From Riptortus pedestris (taxonomy: Eukaryota > Arthropoda > Insecta > Hemiptera > Alydidae): DNA of 64,000 nucleotides. Where the stretch lies: NCBI GenBank assembly GCA_019009955.1, contig CM032229.1, positions 148,636,001-148,700,000 of the forward strand, given 5' to 3'. Every line of letters starts with the position of its first letter. Within the stretch, counting starts at the first letter, position 1. Below the pieces are notes generated by a model. The model worked only from the letters and a program-made list of their open reading frames with translations, was not told the DNA's origin and searched no databases. Of this stretch, positions 59,641 to 64,000 are shown one piece after another. The position numbers were made by a program, and so were the translations under genes.

Positions 59641-60284
59641 CTCAATAAAACTAATGGCCTGGGATGGTGGCTGAGGCTTAGGTAAGTCAAAACTGTAGGG
59701 CCTGCTTGTATTTTATAACATAATGTAGAATTAATTTGTTTATATATTAATGCAAGTATTAAACTATCTAGTTAAGAATTATTAATAATTACAATGCTTG
59801 TGCATTTTTTGAAATAATGTATTTGTCATTTACAAATACATAGAAACTATAAATCTTAAAGAAAGCAAACTTATATCCTTCGAAGAAATCCAGTATTTCA
59901 GAGTGTTCTCATGGCTACACTTCATCTTCAGTGCTGTGTTGTACAAAAGAAAATCTATTATAACTAAAAATCATTGTTGTAAAACTCAATCCTCAGTTTA
60001 TTTTGTCACAGAGCTCTTAAGGTGGGGCATTGCCTTAAATGTACTCTTGTATAAAGGTCTTCTGATGAAGTTTCTTGGCTTTTTCCTGTAACTCTATGAT
60101 AACGGATCACCTGCCTGTTATTTACAACAATTGTAAACTATAAATAATTTTAATGGATATACAAACAAATGTTTCAATCTGTTAGAAAAAAGAATTTATC
60201 CCACATTATTAGAATCAAAATTAAAGTAACTTAAATCTTATTTATCTTATTATTATTTATTTATGTCTTTTTTTTTTTTTACAG

Positions 60285-60458
60285 TCGCTATTAGAGACAC
60301 ACGATACAGTTGCGCTGGCTAAGCGAAGTGGAGCAAATAAGTCGGTGTGGGAAAGCACGGGCAGCCAGTTGCCTCTGATCGAGCTTGAACACAACGACGC
60401 AATGGAGGCACAAACCATTAGGGTTGTTGGACTTCGCAAGATTCCAAATGAGCCACTG
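60285..60458 (+). CDS. vari: vari-like p55 MAGUK, coding exon 4 (L27 end, linker, PDZ start)
   Basis: A T-rich tract plus ACAG acceptor opens 58 codons that end at CTG|GTAACT, phase 0 on both sides. The opening SLLETHDTVA is nearly identical to SLLETHDSVA of human MPP2, completing the second L27. A linker of about 30 residues follows, in the region where MPP2/6 carry a proline-rich stretch. EAQTIRVVGLRKIPNEPL then begins the PDZ domain, equal to DAVRMVGIRKTAGEHL. The exon stops just before the carboxylate-binding loop, so the PDZ ligand loop is split by intron 4. Confidence 0.93.
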
Positions 60459-60803
60459 GTAACTAGTTTAATTTTGTTAATTACATATTTTGAGACACTT
60501 GAGATATGCTGAATAGCTGAGGTTATAGGGTTAACAGAGTTTAAGTCAAAAAATGTATCATAATCACAATAGAATAAACTTTCTGATTTCATTCACTTAA
60601 TGAGGTCCTTCAAATATTTGATTGTTAAAATTAAGGTTTTATTTAGCTTAGTCACGTTAATGAATTAATTTGTTAATTTCATTTTCAAAAATAATGAAAT
60701 CAATCATCAATTATAAATATCAATATTTAAATAATTAGTTATATGAAATTAGTAACTGTGTCTAATAAAATTGTATTTAGTTCATAAATTATCAGGACAA
60801 AAG

Positions 60804-61179
60804 AAAGGATCTTTAGGTCTCAAACAGATATATTTATTCTCCTTATTTTAGAATCGCAGATGTTTTGCCCTCCTGGCCATTAACAATGCTTATAAAATTA
60901 TTATTCTCAGTCACTTTTATACTCACTAATGAGTCCACATAATAAAAATCTCCTATAATTTAATTTATATTAGAGACATAGATTCATAAGAGATTAGATA
61001 TTATCAGATTATTAGATATTGACAAATTACCTCTTGGTAAGGCTAAATTAATCATTAGTGAGTATAAAATTGTCTGAGAAGAATAATTTTATAAGCATTG
61101 TTAATTCCCAGGAGGGCAAAAAGTCTGCAATTCTAAAATAAGGAGAATAAATATAGCTGTTTGAGGCCTGAAATCCTTT
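60804..61179. mobile_element. MITE with 128-bp terminal inverted repeats (intron 4)
   Basis: AAAGGATCTTTAGGTCTCAA to ATACTCACTAATGAG at 60804-60931 recurs in reverse at 61053-61179 with about 90% identity (TTTATTCTCCTTATTTTAGA is shared). The interior is 121 bases, AT-rich, with no frame. Superfamily unknown; no clear target duplication. Confidence 0.85.
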
Positions 61180-62760
61180 AAATGGTCTCAGTGAGGATTA
61201 GCTACAATTTCATAAATTATTTTAATCTTTAGTTCATAGAAGACCATTAATAAATTTGGGATAATAAAGACATGAGGTATGTATATTGCCTACATGCTGG
61301 AATGACACAATGGTTATGTCTCGTCATAACGAGTCTTCAATTTCTCCCTTAGTTAGTGCCTTGTGTAAACAATACTTGAAATTTAAGCTGGCCGTGAGAA
61401 GATAAGTGATATAACAGCCTTAAATGGTAATCACTTGAGCATGAGTAGAGTTTTTCTCCAGGCTGAAATCGCTAAAATAATTGTGTTAATATTCCAGTTA
61501 AAGAACAACAATTGATGAACAGAATTTTTGATTTAACATTTTTTTCCTTGACTCAGAATAATGTAGATATTTCATCCTTTCTTTCCCCTTGTTTCTATTT
61601 ATTTAATTTGCTCCATAAAAATACATTTACATATTTAGATTTACATGAGTTTATGTTAATATCAAGTTTGGTAAAAACGAATGACAAATGTTGGTGGCTA
61701 GTACATTACAGAACTGAAAATTTAGATAAAAAAAATAAAATAAAAAAATGACTATCAGTTTAAGCATATAGCTGCTTTATTTCTGATATAATCTTCCACA
61801 TTGACATTCTGGAAGGATTGTCATCATTTAGATAACATAGTTTCAGCATATCTATATTTCTTCCCGAATTGAATTTGCTCAGAATTAATGAAGCATTTTG
61901 ATGCCTTTTTCAGCTGCTTTAGTCTTTAATTCTGGATTCTGATACAGCTATGACAGAGAACACTGAAAATGTACCTAGAGAAACTGTTGAATACCTTAAC
62001 AGGGTTCTTAAGATTATATATCCCATTTATTGATGATCACTTTATGCTAATAAAGATGTCCTCTTTATTGTTTAAAATTAAGTAGTTCAGCTAAAAGATC
62101 AAGACTTATTAAAAATTAAGTTTTTTTATGAAGTTGCTTGAATGGCCCTGGTATTGGTTCTCACCATTTCATTGTTCCTTCCTTACTGTTTTCCCAAGGG
62201 CAATTCTTAACATACATCGGGTGAAAGAGATGTTATGAGAACCTTACTTTAAATTAAGAAATTATTCCTATATGTCCATTTTGATTTCGTAGGAAGAAAA
62301 AAAAAATCACAGTTTCTCCTACGTCAAGTTTTTCTGATTTATAAGTCAACATTATTTATTTTTTATATTTAGGAACAACACAAATGTATTTGTTTATTTT
62401 AGTACAGTATAATAACAAATTATTAATGACAGTTCAAATTTGCCATATCTATTGTTCATTTTATAATACTAAGTTTTTCATTGATCAGATTTCCCCATAA
62501 TAATAATCTTTGTCTCTTATCATCAGAACACTAGATTTTCTTTAGCTGTGCAATTGTTGTTGAATTATTTCTATTACCTAGAAAATATAAGGCTAATAAT
62601 AAGGAAAATATAGCTTTTGAGGAGGTATTTGTATTAAACCTAGGGTACTCTGTCTGATCATTGCAGGGTTAGAGTATTTAGTTATAATAAAGAAATAAAT
62701 CCTAAGAGGGGGTGGTTCTGAGAAGGGCAAGCGACCTGAAAGTGCATCAACCAGAAGGAT
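61180..62760. other. intron 4, nothing recognised
   Basis: A short exon-like open stretch at 61922-62034 (DSDTAMTENTENVPRETVEY) has no family match and is not needed for the PDZ frame. Confidence 0.4.
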
Positions 62761-62764
62761 GTAT

Positions 62765-62880
62765 AGTAATTTTTATAAATGATTTGCAATGCTTTTTTTC
62801 TGTTTCTCAAACATAAACAGAGATATTAGCATTTTTAATATTCAGTCTCGGTAATCTCTTACTCCTAATTATGCAATTTC
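62765..62880 (+). mobile_element. HINE-A or relative, old fragment
   Basis: AACAGAGATATTAGCATTTTT, TCAGTCTCGGTAATCTC and TTACTCCTAATTATG follow the order of the central block before CCCCACTCCTACTC. Confidence 0.4.
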
Positions 62881-63169
62881 CACTTTGAGAATTGAGTCAG
62901 TAAACATCTCATATTTAGCTGGTATTTTGATTCCAGTTTACAAAGGCTTCTTGTTATAGGAGAAATAGAGAGCAGAAGGAAAGCCGAGACCATGATCATG
63001 CTAATAAACCACTATGTGGGAAATTAAGCATTTTGAATCGCTTCAACTTTTACTTCTGTGTAGTAAAAGCACGCTCAATTTTTTATTATTCTTATTAATA
63101 TTTTTGCTAAATTATTTATTGGAGTACAGTAGTGATGGGACTACATTTAAACGTCTACCTTTTCCCCAG

Positions 63170-63403
63170 GGACTTACTGTGGAACAGGACCCCCAAGGAC
63201 ATCTTATAGTAGCACGAATTCTTGCTGGGAGTGCAATAGACAGGCAAGGGCTCCTGAAACCGGGCGATGTTATATTGGAGGTTAATGATGCCGCTGTTTC
63301 CTCACCCGAGGATTTACGAGCTGAAGTTGTTGCTGCCAATGATACCATCCGTTTCAAAGTATTGCCTACACAGGAAAATGAAAACAAACTTAAACCTCAC
63401 AAG
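63170..63403 (+). CDS. vari: vari-like p55 MAGUK, coding exon 5 (most of PDZ domain)
   Basis: CTTTTCCCCAG acceptor and AAG|GTAATT donor enclose 78 codons, phase 0 on both sides. GLTV completes the binding loop begun by NEPL in exon 4. HLIVARILAGSAIDRQGLLK and PGDVILEVND are the conserved PDZ core, close to [29 protein letters not shown] of MPP6. The last strand, IRFKVLPTQ, corresponds to VTLKILPSY. The tail ENENKLKPHK leads to the SH3 domain, whose exon is not found before position 64000. The gene is therefore cut by the window edge. PDZ domains of this class bind C-terminal tails of junction membrane proteins such as neurexin IV (family knowledge). Confidence 0.95.
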
Positions 63404-63754
63404 GTAATTATTTGAATATATTTTCCTTAAGCTTGCTGTATTACTTTTTTTTTCCAAGTTTAAATTCTTATTGAGCAAGGATTGTTTAGATGAAATGTTA
63501 AACCATCTATTATCTGTCTTTTTGACTCAAATTTAATATAGCTGATCTTCGGTGGACTGGTTTAGCAGGGATTTTGCACTTTGAGAAATGTTTAGAAGTC
63601 TACATGTATGTAATCCTACCAATTGTTGAGTAATAACTTACATTGGAAGAATTATTTTCAATCAGCACCATGTGATTAAATTCCTAAATCCAGTAAGAGT
63701 GTTGTGAGGTTTCTCAGTCTACATTCCTTTAACAACTTTTCCTGGCTGCCAGCA

Positions 63755-64000
63755 TCTTTATAATGAATAAATAAATAAAAAATATCTCGGTCGCCCATAA
63801 GGGGCCTATTGCACGTGACCTTGGTGGAAGCCCATGATCTTGATGCATTCACTATATAAAAAGGTTGTGTCTTCTTTATTAGAGTGCTGCTTAATTTCCT
63901 CACTATGCTGTGTGTTTGTATTAGTGGGGAAATGGACAGTACTTCAAGTTCGAAGCCCAGAAGCCACACCTCTGAATAAAATCGAGTGTATGATCCCTAG
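63755..64000 (-). mobile_element. SINE-B, reverse, cut by window end
   Basis: AATAAATAAATAAA at 63764 is the tail in reverse. TAATTTCCTCACTATGCTG matches the body GTGAGGAAATTGA, and ACTTCAAGTTCGAAGCCC at 63939 is a B box in reverse. The tRNA head continues past 64000. Confidence 0.55.

Noticed and set aside
61922..62034. Exon-like open stretch with a preceding T-rich acceptor
   Set aside because: It would interrupt the PDZ domain between NEPL and GLTV, and contains an in-frame stop at its start.

Overview
The window reads as nuclear DNA from a large-genome, AT-rich arthropod, most likely an insect. The grounds are one spliced gene with introns up to about 40 kb, GT/AG splice sites, and dense SINEs, non-LTR fragments, MITEs and microsatellite-carrying repeats. 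Nothing prokaryotic (operon, tRNA/rRNA cluster, CRISPR) is visible. The species cannot be named from the sequence.

The only convincing host gene is on the + strand. It is a p55-type MAGUK of the MPP2/MPP6 group, the group of the Drosophila septate-junction scaffold varicose (vari). Five coding exons join in frame into 243 codons: 11241-11286 (15 codons plus one base, start ATG), 16457-16578 (first L27), 57231-57383 (second L27), 60285-60458 (end of L27, linker, first PDZ strand) and 63170-63403 (rest of PDZ). The SH3, HOOK and guanylate-kinase parts must lie beyond position 64000. Introns are about 5.2, 40.7, 2.9 and 2.7 kb. Possible promoters or non-coding first exons are noted near 3.7 kb, 10.0 kb, 11.2 kb and 54.5 kb (the last with a perfect CRE). 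These are inferences from base composition and donor sites.

Almost everything else is repeats. The dominant family, called HINE-A here, has more than 30 full or broken copies in both orientations. A unit is 0.6-0.95 kb. Its 5' tip is a palindrome carrying AGCAGATTTCCC. Next come a block ending near GGTCCGTTCAAAA, a (TA)n microsatellite, a block starting with the small hairpin ACCGCT-CT-AGCGGT, and a 3' end with the complementary GGGAAATCTGCT followed by the hairpin ACGCAG-CCC-CTGCGT and GACGGACTTTT. Subterminal inverted repeats, a central microsatellite and a 3' hairpin next to T-runs match non-autonomous Helentrons (HINE/DINE-1 type).

Other elements are: a tRNA-derived SINE (SINE-A, class II tRNA head, AAT tail, about 13 copies); a second tRNA-SINE (SINE-B); remnants of two RNase H-bearing non-LTR retrotransposons; a deleted Merlin/IS1595-like DNA transposon with 32-bp terminal inverted repeats; two MITEs; a Helitron-like element ending in CTAG; a small inverted-arm element with a hammerhead-ribozyme-like core; and several mini- and microsatellites. 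Nesting can be read in places: a HINE-A copy at 31.8-33.4 kb is split by another repeat and by a SINE, and a MITE at 1.47 kb has an empty-site paralogue at 32.2 kb. Exon 2 of the gene sits between oppositely oriented HINE-A copies.
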